From the NCBI GenBank assembly GCA_900752435.1, contig CAADVD010000041.1:1-45333 (forward strand): a stretch of DNA of 45,333 nt, given 5' to 3'. Shown here piece by piece: positions 37,956 to 45,333 of the stretch. This DNA comes from Oscillospiraceae bacterium (lineage in GTDB: Bacteria; Bacillota; Clostridia; Oscillospirales; Ruminococcaceae). Within the stretch, counting starts at the first letter, position 1, and the number at the start of each line of letters is the position of its first letter. Below the pieces are notes generated by a model that had not been told where the DNA came from, did no database searches, and saw only the letters and a program-made list of their open reading frames with translations. Made by a program: the position numbers and the translations under genes.

Positions 37956-40583
37956 TTGTATAATACCGAAAATTCAAAAGTCATCAACCGCGACATCGAA
38001 AAGGAAATGAAAAAATCATTTCTGGATTATTCCATGTCCGTCATTGTCAGCCGTGCATTGCCCGATGTGCGCGACGGTTTAAAGCCGGTACACCGCCGTA
38101 TTCTGTATACCATGAATGAGGATGGTTTAACGCCGGAAAAGGCCTATAAAAAATGTGCGGCGACCGTTGGTAATGTGCTCGGTCGTTATCATCCGCACGG
38201 CGACGCGTCCGTTTACGATGCGCTGGTGCGTTTGGCACAGAACTTTTCCCTGCGTTATCCGCTTGTCGACGGACACGGAAACTTCGGTTCCATCGATGGC
38301 GACCCACCGGCTGCTTATCGTTATACCGAGTCCAAAATGAGTAAAATTTCCACGGAAATGTTGACGGACATTGAAAAAAATACTGTGGATTTTACTTCCA
38401 ACTACGACGATACGCGAAAAGAACCGGTTGTTCTTCCCTCCCGTTTTCCGAACTTGCTGGTAAACGGTTCAACTGGTATCGCCGTTGGTATGGCAACCAA
38501 CATTCCGCCGCACAATCTGCGGGAAGTGATTGACGCCGTTGATTTTGTGATGGACAATCCCGACGCCGAATTGTCGGAAATTATGGAATATGTGAAAGGC
38601 CCCGACTTCCCGACCGGCGGTATCATTATGGGACATGCCGGTATTCGATCTGCCTATGCAACGGGACGCGGCAAAATTATTTTGCGCGCCAAAGCGGAAA
38701 TTGAAGAAAAGAAAAATGGCCGTTTCCATATTGTGGTCACAGAAATTCCCTATATGGTCAACAAAGCCCGTTTGCTGCAGAGCATTGCCAATTTGGTGAA
38801 AGAAAAGCGAATTGAGGGCATTTCCGACCTGCGCGATGAGTCCGACCGCGACGGCTTGCGCATGGTGATTGAAATTAAGCGCGACGCCAATCCTCAGGTG
38901 GTTTTGAACCAGCTCTATCGCTACAGCCAAATGCAGGAAACCGTCGGCGTTATCCTGTTGGCTTTGACAGATGGCCAGCCCAAAATCATGACGCTCAAGG
39001 AAATCCTTGACCACTATATCGACTTCCAATGCGATGTCATTCGCCGCCGGACCATTTTTGACCTCAAAAAGGCAAGAGAACGCGCTCATATTTTGCGCGG
39101 TTTAACCATTGCCATCGATTTTATTGATGAAGTGATTGCCATCATCCGCGCGTCAAAAGACCAGCCCAGCGCCAAACAGGCGTTGATGGAACGCTGTTTT
39201 AAACTCACCGACGGTGAAGTGCGTATGGGTGAAGTCCATTTGGTGGATTATGGCACGGAAGGCGTTTATCTTGATGAAATTCAGGCTTCTGCGATTGTTG
39301 CCATGCGTTTGGGACAGTTGTCCGGTCTGGAACGCCAGAAAATTGAGGATGAATTCAAAGCCATTATGGCGCGCATTGCAGAATTGGAAGCCATTCTCAA
39401 CGATCATCAGCTGGTGGTGGAAATCATCAAAAAAGAACTCGCGGAAATTCGCCGCAAATACGGTGACGAGCGCAAAACCGATATCCAGATGATCAGCGGT
39501 GAGGTCGATGTGGAAGATCTGATTCCGGTCGAGGACTGCGTCATTACGCGCACGCATTTTGGTTATGTCAAGCGCATGCCGGTGGATGTATATAAGACTC
39601 AAAAACGCGGCGGCCGCGGCATTTCCAGTATGACTCAGCGCGAGGAGGATTTTGTAGAAGAAGTCTTCATCAGTTCGACTCATGACCATGTGCTGTTCAT
39701 CACCTCCAAGGGCAGAATGCACCGCTTAAAATGCTATCAGATTCCAGAGGGCAGCCGAACCTCTAAGGGTACCAATATTGTGAATCTGTTGCAGTTGGAG
39801 GCCGATGAAACAATCGCTTATATGATCAGCGTACACGACTTTGATCCGGATCAATATTTGGTGATGGTGACGAAGAAAGGTCTGATTAAGAGGACAGAAC
39901 TCAGCGCTTATAAGAATGTCCGCAAAAGCGGCTTGATTGCCATTACCCTGAACGAAGACGATGAATTGGCCTTTGCCAAGCTCACCAACGGCTCTCACGA
40001 GCTGTTGATTGCCACGAAAAACGGTATGGCCATTCGTATTAGCGAACAGGATGCCAGACCGCTCTCGCGTACCGCGCGCGGCGTTCGCGCCATCAAACTG
40101 CGCGGTGATGATGAAGTGGTTGGCTTAGCCCGTTTGCGTGACAATGCGACCGTTATGACCATTACGGATAAAGGACGGGGCCGTCGAAGTGAATTGACGG
40201 AATATGGCCTGCAAAACCGTGGTGGTTACGGAAAAATCAACTATAAGGTATCCGAAGAAAAAGGACATGTGGCGGGTATCAAAGTGGTGGATGATACCGA
40301 TGATTTGATTTTGATTTCGGACGACGGTATTATTATCCGTATTCGCGTCAGCGATGTGAATATCATGTCTCGTTATGCCGGCGGCGTCCGCGTGATGCGC
40401 GTCAACGAGGGGGCTAAACTGGTTTCTCTGGCTCGTGCGGAACACGACGAAGAGGAAGAAGTCGCCCAAGTGGAACAAACTGCGGAAGTCGAAGATGAAG
40501 CGAACGTTAAGGAACTGGAAGCTTTGGAACAAGGGCTTGAAGAAGAAAAAAACGAGGCGGAATCTACGGAAACAGAAGAATAA
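37956..40583 (+). CDS. gyrA: DNA gyrase subunit A
   Basis: About 875 residues. The winged-helix domain has the catalytic Tyr in AAYRYTESKMS and the quinolone-pocket segment HPHGDASVYDALVRLAQ; the coiled coil follows, and the C-terminal pinwheel holds the GyrA box QKRGGRG. An upstream ATG at 37923 is in frame but has no ribosome site; TTG 37956 has AAGGTGG eight bases before it and gives the usual N-terminus. The C-terminus is a highly acidic tail of about 45 residues (repeated Glu runs). At the position equal to E. coli Ser83 there is Ala (codon 38205-38207), with Ser next to it, as in mycobacteria. Confidence 0.97.
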   Translation: MYNTENSKVINRDIEKEMKKSFLDYSMSVIVSRALPDVRDGLKPVHRRILYTMNEDGLTPEKAYKKCAATVGNVLGRYHPHGDASVYDALVRLAQNFSLRYPLVDGHGNFGSIDGDPPAAYRYTESKMSKISTEMLTDIEKNTVDFTSNYDDTRKEPVVLPSRFPNLLVNGSTGIAVGMATNIPPHNLREVIDAVDFVMDNPDAELSEIMEYVKGPDFPTGGIIMGHAGIRSAYATGRGKIILRAKAEIEEKKNGRFHIVVTEIPYMVNKARLLQSIANLVKEKRIEGISDLRDESDRDGLRMVIEIKRDANPQVVLNQLYRYSQMQETVGVILLALTDGQPKIMTLKEILDHYIDFQCDVIRRRTIFDLKKARERAHILRGLTIAIDFIDEVIAIIRASKDQPSAKQALMERCFKLTDGEVRMGEVHLVDYGTEGVYLDEIQASAIVAMRLGQLSGLERQKIEDEFKAIMARIAELEAILNDHQLVVEIIKKELAEIRRKYGDERKTDIQMISGEVDVEDLIPVEDCVITRTHFGYVKRMPVDVYKTQKRGGRGISSMTQREEDFVEEVFISSTHDHVLFITSKGRMHRLKCYQIPEGSRTSKGTNIVNLLQLEADETIAYMISVHDFDPDQYLVMVTKKGLIKRTELSAYKNVRKSGLIAITLNEDDELAFAKLTNGSHELLIATKNGMAIRISEQDARPLSRTARGVRAIKLRGDDEVVGLARLRDNATVMTITDKGRGRRSELTEYGLQNRGGYGKINYKVSEEKGHVAGIKVVDDTDDLILISDDGIIIRIRVSDVNIMSRYAGGVRVMRVNEGAKLVSLARAEHDEEEEVAQVEQTAEVEDEANVKELEALEQGLEEEKNEAESTETEE

Positions 40584-40587
40584 AGGA

Positions 40588-40622
40588 ATGCCCCTGTGCT
40601 ATGCTTTGCACAGGGGTTATTT
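40588..40622 (+). terminator. Terminator after gyrA
   Basis: CCCCTGTGC pairs with GCACAGGGG around an eight-base loop, followed by TTATTTTG. Confidence 0.85.
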
Positions 40623-40664
40623 TGTGTCTTGTAAACGACGCAATGGATGAAGAAGCGGTTTTCC

Positions 40665-40880
40665 TCCATATTGTTGAAAACCTCGTTGAAAAAGTTGAAA
40701 AACAACAGTCTGTAAAGTGGAAAAATTGGTGTAGAAACAAGTTTAAACCGAATGAATCTCATCAAAAACCGCGAAAATACGGGATTTTCCTGAAAAAGTT
40801 TTCAACATGCAATTTGTTGAAACTGTTGAGAAACAATACAAATAGTAAAAAAAGCGGTGGAAACGTTTTCAACATTTAGA
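40665..40880. repeat. Second cluster of TTTTCAACA / TGTTGAAAA boxes after gyrA
   Basis: A gene-free stretch with TGTTGAAAA at 40672, TTTTCAACA at 40799 and 40866, and near matches CGTTGAAAA, AGTTGAAAA, AGTGGAAAA and TGTTGAAAC between them. Orientation changes within the cluster. It resembles the boxes around dnaA and may be a DnaA-binding cluster outside the origin. No gene is supported here. Confidence 0.6.
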
Positions 40881-40898
40881 AGTTTATCAAAATATTTA

Positions 40899-40949
40899 TT
40901 GACATTTGACTATTCATCTGTTATTCTATATTTAGACAAATATCTAAAT
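40899..40949 (+). promoter_or_regulatory. Promoter and operator of the sdpR-sdpI-like operon
   Basis: TTGACA at 40899-40904 and TATTCT at 40922-40927 with a 17-base spacer. Directly after the -10 an inverted repeat ATTTAGA (40930-40936) and TCTAAAT (40943-40949) with six bases between is a good site for the ArsR-type repressor encoded next. Confidence 0.78.
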
Positions 40950-40965
40950 GAAATTGTGAAATGAG

Positions 40966-41253
40966 GTGTTCAAACTGGGATTTGCAGAAACATTCAAAGC
41001 CCTGTCCGACCCGACCCGGCGGGAAATTTTAAATTTATTGAAAGAAAAAGATCTGTCCGCAGGGGAAATCGTCGAGCACTTTGATATGACAGGCGCAACC
41101 ATATCCCATCATTTGTCCATTTTGAAAAAGGCCAATTTGATTACAGATACCAAAAAAGGAAAATACATTTACTATGAACTGAATTTATCCGTTTTTGAAG
41201 AGATTTTAACTTGGATTAACGGATTGATGGGAGGAAAAGAAGATGAAAAATAA
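40966..41253 (+). CDS. ArsR-family repressor, SdpR type
   Basis: A winged-helix protein of about 92-95 residues, with FKALSDPTRREILNLLKEKDLSAGEIVEHFDMTGATISHHLSIL, the SdpR subgroup pattern without the metal-binding cysteines of ArsR/SmtB. In Bacillus SdpR represses its operon and is sequestered by membrane-bound SdpI when toxin is present. The start is doubtful: GTG 40966 overlaps the GAGG site, while CTG 40975 has correct spacing and aligns with the family start. It overlaps the SdpI-like gene by 11 bases. Confidence 0.88.
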   Translation: MFKLGFAETFKALSDPTRREILNLLKEKDLSAGEIVEHFDMTGATISHHLSILKKANLITDTKKGKYIYYELNLSVFEEILTWINGLMGGKEDEK

Positions 41254-41896
41254 ATTGACATTCGGCAATGTGATTTATTGGATCCTTGTTGTTTTGCCAT
41301 TTGCCATTTCGGCCTATTTTTATGACCGGCTTCCCGATCAAATGATTACGCACTGGAATATGCAAAATCAGCCGGATGGGTATTCTTCCAAAAACTTTGC
41401 TTGCTGGGGAATTCCTGCTTTTATGTTGGGGATTGCCATGATCGTGAACATTGCGTTTGCCTGCGACCCGAAAAAAGACAACATTCAAAAATCCAATGCG
41501 ATTAAGCAGCTTGGCCGTTGGACGGTTCCGGCAATCGGGTTGCTAATGCAAACAATCATGATGTTTTCCAATATCGGCGTAAAACTCAATATTGGAATTT
41601 TGGTTGAAATTCCCATCGGCATCCTCTTGATTGTCGTTGGAAACTATCTGCCAAAATGCAAACCCAACTACACAATGGGAATTCGGCTGCCTTGGACGCT
41701 TAATAACGAAACAAATTGGCGTAAAACGCATCGCTTCAGCGGTTATATTTGGATTGTGGGAGGCCTTTTGATGATAGCAAATGCCTTTTTACAATGGAGT
41801 TGGCTTTTCTTTGTCATCATAGCGTTAGTAGCAATCAGTCCGGTTGTGTATTCATTTTGTTTCTATAAAAAGATGAATCGAAAGGAGAATTCGTAA
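41243..41896 (+). CDS. SdpI-family membrane protein (DUF1648 + SdpI)
   Basis: A 217-residue multispanning protein. The N-terminal DUF1648 part contains FYDRLPDQMITHWNMQNQPDG; the middle is hydrophobic; the SdpI domain has GNYLPKCKPNYTMGIRLPWTL and NNETNWRKTHRFSGYIWIVGG. In Bacillus SdpI gives immunity to the SdpC toxin and signals to SdpR. It overlaps the ArsR-type gene and the next gene starts on its stop codon, so the operon is tightly coupled. No SdpC-like toxin gene is seen, which fits immunity or sensing of another cell's product. Confidence 0.9.
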   Translation: MKNKLTFGNVIYWILVVLPFAISAYFYDRLPDQMITHWNMQNQPDGYSSKNFACWGIPAFMLGIAMIVNIAFACDPKKDNIQKSNAIKQLGRWTVPAIGLLMQTIMMFSNIGVKLNIGILVEIPIGILLIVVGNYLPKCKPNYTMGIRLPWTLNNETNWRKTHRFSGYIWIVGGLLMIANAFLQWSWLFFVIIALVAISPVVYSFCFYKKMNRKENS

Positions 41897-42105
41897 TGTC
41901 GATCGAACAAATCATAGAATATCTTCCCCTATTGCTTCCGCTTGTGATTTTACAGTACGGTTTGGCCATTGCCGCCATTGTACACATGGTTCGCCATAAA
42001 CAATTTCGTTTTGGTAATCTGCCGCTGTGGATTATCATTTGCTTATTTGTTTCCATCATCGGCCCTATTCTTTACTTTATTTTAGGAAGGGCGGAAGACG
42101 AATGA
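41896..42105 (+). CDS. Small membrane protein with PLDc_N domain
   Basis: A 69-residue protein with two membrane helices (LPLLLPLVILQYGLAIAAIV and WIIICLFVSIIGPILYFILG). The pattern is that of the PLDc_N domain, the membrane anchor normally found before phospholipase D-like synthases but also as a separate small protein beside ABC transporters in SdpI-like loci. Its start overlaps the previous stop (TAATG) and its stop overlaps the next start (ATGA). Confidence 0.85.
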   Translation: MSIEQIIEYLPLLLPLVILQYGLAIAAIVHMVRHKQFRFGNLPLWIIICLFVSIIGPILYFILGRAEDE

Positions 42106-43025
42106 ATAACATTCTCACACTGGAACACGTTTCCAAACAATTTGGTACACAAAAAGTTTTAAACGACTTGAATATGACGGTTCCGGAACACAGCGTGTTT
42201 GGCTTTATTGGCCGCAACGGCGCTGGGAAAACCACCACCATGAATCTCATTCTGGGTTTTCTGCAAGCCGACAGCGGAACCATCTCCATCTGCGGCGAAT
42301 CCGTTGCTTATGGAAATACACGCACCAACCGTTTTCTCGGCTATCTGCCGGATGTACCGGAATTCTATGGCTATATGACTCCCATTGAATACCTTACCCT
42401 CTGCGGTGAAATCAGCGGAATGTCTTCTTCTGCTATTCGTCATCGCATCCAGGAACTGCTTCCGCTGGTCGGTTTAGAAGAGGTACAAAAGAAAGCATGC
42501 AAGAAATTTTCACGCGGTATGAAACAGCGTCTTGGCATTGCACAAGCTCTGCTCAATAAGCCGAAGCTTCTGCTTTGTGACGAACCAACCTCCGCACTCG
42601 ATCCGGCCGGACGGCGTGAAATTCTGCAAATTCTCAGTCAAATCAAAACGGAAACGACCATTGTATTTTCCTCGCACATTTTATCCGATATGGAAACCAT
42701 CTGCGACCGCGTCGGCATTCTGGAACACGGCAAAATTCAAATGGAAGGTGAACTGGACGTTATCCGCCAATCTTATCAGAGCGACACCCTGCTTTTGGAA
42801 CTGGCGGACAACGCTCAAATTTCTCTGCTTCTCAGTCAGCTAGTCAAACTTCCCTCCCTTACCGTTGAGCAAGAAAGTGATCGCACGGTTCGTTTGACAA
42901 CGAATCACATGGATGCGGATACTCAGCAAATTTTAAAAATTCTCTACACCCATCAAATCCGCATTCAACGCTTAGAAATTGCCGAACCCAGCTTAGAACA
43001 GCTTTTCTTGGAGGTGACCGCCTGA
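42102..43025 (+). CDS. ABC transporter ATP-binding protein
   Basis: A 307-residue ATPase: Walker A GRNGAGKTTTMNLI, signature FSRGMKQRLGIAQALL, Walker B LLLCDEPTSALDP. Residues beyond 220 form the C-terminal extension of BcrA/YtrB-type ATPases (ITLEQLFLEV-like end). The ATG at 42102 overlaps the preceding TGA; an earlier in-frame start at 42027 lies inside the preceding gene. The stop overlaps the next start (TGATG). With the next gene it forms an ABC-2 exporter, likely for a peptide or lipid-active compound. Confidence 0.93.
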   Translation: MNNILTLEHVSKQFGTQKVLNDLNMTVPEHSVFGFIGRNGAGKTTTMNLILGFLQADSGTISICGESVAYGNTRTNRFLGYLPDVPEFYGYMTPIEYLTLCGEISGMSSSAIRHRIQELLPLVGLEEVQKKACKKFSRGMKQRLGIAQALLNKPKLLLCDEPTSALDPAGRREILQILSQIKTETTIVFSSHILSDMETICDRVGILEHGKIQMEGELDVIRQSYQSDTLLLELADNAQISLLLSQLVKLPSLTVEQESDRTVRLTTNHMDADTQQILKILYTHQIRIQRLEIAEPSLEQLFLEVTA

Positions 43026-43789
43026 TGCGATGCTTTTGGATTTTCTTTAAAAAAGAGTGCAAAGAGCACTTCAAAAACTACAAATTGCTTTTGCTAGGGA
43101 GCATCTTCTTGTTTTTTGCCATTCTAAGCCCCATTACCGCTAAAATAATGCCAGAATTATTTGCTAGCGTGGATTTGGGCGTAGACATTACCATTCCCGA
43201 TTCTACCTTTACGGATTCTTACGTTCAATTTTTTAAAAATTTCAGCTCCATTCTTCCTATTGTGTTGATTTTGCTATTCAGCGGCAACATCAGCGGTGAA
43301 CTCAATCGAGGCAGTACGCTTCTTCTATTTGCAAAGGGTCTGTCGCGCACCGCTTTTCTAATGGCGAAATTTTGTGTGGAGGCCGTCCTCATGACAGTCG
43401 GCTATCTTCTATCGGTTGTTGTCTTTTGGGGCTATACACAGGTTCTATTTCCCGACCAAAATCCCCAGCAGGTTTTCCTTTCCATGTTTTGTTTGTGGCT
43501 GTTTTTCTTGCTGCTGTTGGCGGTTATGCTGTTGGCGAGCACCTTGTTTCGTCAAAGTTTTCAGGTCATGCTGACCGTTGGCGCATTTTGGGTTATTCTC
43601 ATAATTACCGGCCTATTTCCGAATTTAGAAGCCTATACTCCGAATACCCTCAGTACCATCAACATGGATTTCATTACCGGCACAGCGCAAATCGATTCCA
43701 TCGCAAAAGTGCTGATCATCGCGATATTGTGTATTCTCTTATGCTTGATAAGCGCTCCCATTTCTTTTCGCAGGAAAAAAATCGTGTGA
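43025..43789 (+). CDS. ABC-2 type transporter permease
   Basis: A 254-residue permease with about six membrane helices, beginning FFKKECKEHFKNYKLLLLGSIFLFFAIL. The first external loop and the helix pairs fit ABC-2 permeases, including LTVGAFWVILIITGLFP. It follows the ATPase through a TGATG overlap. Together with SdpR/SdpI-like proteins it probably belongs to a peptide-antibiotic response or detoxification unit. The substrate is unknown. Confidence 0.88.
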   Translation: MRCFWIFFKKECKEHFKNYKLLLLGSIFLFFAILSPITAKIMPELFASVDLGVDITIPDSTFTDSYVQFFKNFSSILPIVLILLFSGNISGELNRGSTLLLFAKGLSRTAFLMAKFCVEAVLMTVGYLLSVVVFWGYTQVLFPDQNPQQVFLSMFCLWLFFLLLLAVMLLASTLFRQSFQVMLTVGAFWVILIITGLFPNLEAYTPNTLSTINMDFITGTAQIDSIAKVLIIAILCILLCLISAPISFRRKKIV

Positions 43790-43852
43790 TGCAAAAGACC
43801 ATGTAATTCTTATCCAAACTGTTTAGAAATTGTTAAAAGTATCCTTTTTTCA

Positions 43853-43880
43853 TTGACATCCTTTTAAAATCTGCTATACT
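43853..43880 (+). promoter_or_regulatory. Promoter of CNNM/CorC-type gene
   Basis: TTGACA at 43853-43858 and TATACT at 43875-43880 with 16 bases between. Confidence 0.8.
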
Positions 43881-43930
43881 GGGATTCATTCAACCGAATA
43901 TACACCGATTTTTTGAGAGGAGACCCATTC

Positions 43931-45283
43931 ATGGATCCAGACGGGACTAGTTCCATCATTTCCACTGCGGCGGCTGTAAGCGCGCCAGAAACCAATCCAA
44001 TTTGGTACATTCTATTGCTGCTGGTATTGATTCTTTGCAACGCCTTTTTTGCGGCCAGCGAATTGGCTGTCATTTCTGTCAATGAAGCCACCTTGCGCAA
44101 ATCGGAACGCGGCCAAACCAAAAAAGGCCAGCTCGTTTTAAAGATGCTGGCAATGCCGACGTCATTCCTTGCGACCATCCAAATCGGTGTGACATTGTCC
44201 GGCTTTTTGGCGTCTGCCGTGGCCGCCGATACGTTTACGGAATACATTGTGTATTACGGCACAAATTGGCCGATTCCAACGGAAGTATTGCGTGTGGTAT
44301 CGTTGGTGGTGATTACCGCTTTGCTGTCGCTGGTGACGCTGATTTTCGGCGAACTGGTGCCTAAGCGGATGGCCATGCAGAATCCGGAAAAAATTGCCTT
44401 TGCTTTTGCTCAACCGCTGTGGTTTTTCTGCAAAATCTTCAAACCGATTGCGGCGTTTTTGTCGGCGGCAACGAATTTTGTCGTGAAGCTGATGGGCGGA
44501 AAAGAGGAAGATGAAAAGCAGACGGTTACCGAAGAAGAACTCCGCATTATGGTGGAGGAAAGCAACGAGAACGGCTGCATTGAAGAGTCCCAGAAGGACA
44601 TGATTAACAATATCTTTGAGTTCGACGATAAAACAGTCGATGAAATTATGACGCACCGGACGGATATCGCCGCTGTCAGTGAAAATGCCAAGCTGACAGA
44701 AATTACGGCGTTGGCGGCAGAACGCGGCTATTCGAGGATTCCGGTGTATCGGGAGAATCTGGATAATATCATCGGTATTCTGTATGTCAAGGATTTTTTG
44801 ACCTTTTTCAATGAACAGGAGCACATTCGCTTTGAGGTTGGCGATTTTCTGCACGAAGCGGTCTATACACCGGAGAATACTTGCTGTGATGATTTGTTTC
44901 ACCTGCTGAGCGAGAAAAAGAAGCATATGGCGATTGTGGTGGACGAATACGGCGGAACATCCGGTCTGGTGACAATGGAGGATTTGCTGGAAGAAATCGT
45001 CGGCAACATTCAAGACGAGTACGATCAGGAAGAACCGCAAATCATAGAGCGGCAGGACGGAAGCGTCGAATTGGACGGTGATACACCGATTGATGAAGTC
45101 GAGGACTTTTTTGAGGTGACCATTGAGCATGAAGAGCACAACACCATCGGCGGCCTAATCACCGGTATATTGGGAGAAATTCCAGAAAACGGGCAACATA
45201 CAGAACTGGAACTGAGCGGAATCCAATTCACCGTAACAGAAACCACCCCGAAACGCATCCTAAAAATCACCGCTCAAAAGTAA
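43931..45283 (+). CDS. CNNM/CorC-family transporter with CBS domains (hemolysin C-like)
   Basis: A 450-residue protein of the HlyC/CorC (CNNM) family linked to divalent cation efflux. The DUF21 membrane domain (about residues 20-195) contains NAFFAASELAVISVNEATL and FGELVPKRMAMQNPEKIA. Two CBS domains follow (VDEIMTHRTDIAAV, GYSRIPVYREN; then MAIVVDEYGGTSGLVTMEDLLEEIVG) and the CorC_HlyC C-terminal domain. The ATG at 43931 has GAGGAGA nine bases upstream; a TTG at 43913 is less likely. It is transcribed from its own promoter. Confidence 0.93.
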   Translation: MDPDGTSSIISTAAAVSAPETNPIWYILLLLVLILCNAFFAASELAVISVNEATLRKSERGQTKKGQLVLKMLAMPTSFLATIQIGVTLSGFLASAVAADTFTEYIVYYGTNWPIPTEVLRVVSLVVITALLSLVTLIFGELVPKRMAMQNPEKIAFAFAQPLWFFCKIFKPIAAFLSAATNFVVKLMGGKEEDEKQTVTEEELRIMVEESNENGCIEESQKDMINNIFEFDDKTVDEIMTHRTDIAAVSENAKLTEITALAAERGYSRIPVYRENLDNIIGILYVKDFLTFFNEQEHIRFEVGDFLHEAVYTPENTCCDDLFHLLSEKKKHMAIVVDEYGGTSGLVTMEDLLEEIVGNIQDEYDQEEPQIIERQDGSVELDGDTPIDEVEDFFEVTIEHEEHNTIGGLITGILGEIPENGQHTELELSGIQFTVTETTPKRILKITAQK

Positions 45284-45333
45284 CAATCGCCCCGGGCCGT
45301 GCCCGGACGCGGTCCAGCGGCGGGACGCTGGTC
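45284..45333. repeat. GC-rich palindromic units at the window edge
   Basis: CCGGGC-CGT-GCCCGG (45292-45306) and CCAGCG-GCGGGA-CGCTGG (45314-45331). No T-run, so not typical terminators. The ccGGACGCG segment is shared with the unit at 878-896. Confidence 0.5.

Overview
The window is the replication-origin region of a Firmicutes chromosome, most likely a gut-type Clostridia (Oscillospirales/Ruminococcaceae-like). The evidence is the gene order rpmH-rnpA-yidD-yidC-jag-mnmE-mnmG-rsmG-noc-parA-parB running left from the origin and dnaA-dnaN-rlbA-recF-remB-gyrB-gyrA running right, two perfect parS sites, a BofA-like sporulation protein, moderate GC, and the A/T-run and short-repeat style of the intergenic DNA. 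The placement at order level is an inference; no 16S gene is present.

Left third (1-18.6 kb), accessory and housekeeping: the start of a GNAT acetyltransferase; an orphan MazF-type RNase; a gene-free element of about 0.5 kb with terminal inverted repeats; a P-loop ATPase with a leader terminator; a MarR-regulated MacB-like ABC exporter; a three-gene cell-wall operon (VanY-like carboxypeptidase, VanR-like regulator, VanS-like kinase) whose promoter carries four direct repeats; a GH32 fructan hydrolase behind a double LacI-type operator; a decayed FemAB-family peptidoglycan-bridge gene with the same four-repeat promoter as the vanY operon; GtrA, M14 peptidase, Nudix hydrolase, two tRNAs (Met, Glu), several small membrane proteins, PduL, a BofA-like protein, a HAD phosphatase and an unusual HD + YjbR fusion.

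Origin (18.7-40.9 kb): the leftward operon covers ribosomal protein L34, RNase P protein, membrane insertion (YidD, YidC), the RNA-binding protein Jag, tRNA modification (MnmE, MnmG), RsmG and the chromosome segregation proteins. An AT-rich VanZ-like gene sits between rpmH and dnaA. dnaA is flanked on both sides by short repeats (TTTTCCACA and TTTTCAACA) and an AT-rich unwinding-type stretch lies before dnaN, so oriC is placed around dnaA. The rightward genes supply initiation, sliding clamp, repair and gyrase; an unrecognised YcxB-like membrane protein lies between gyrB and gyrA.

Right end (40.9-45.3 kb): an SdpR/SdpI-type autoregulated operon (ArsR repressor, SdpI-family membrane protein, small PLDc_N membrane protein, ABC ATPase and permease), then a CNNM/CorC-type transporter and the edge of a GC-rich palindromic region.

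The most interesting signals are the shared four-repeat promoter that ties a VanRS-like system to VanY and to a broken FemAB gene, a hairpin repeat with compensatory change present both inside the inverted-repeat element and next to dnaA, and the strong enrichment of TTTTCAACA in origin-proximal intergenic DNA.
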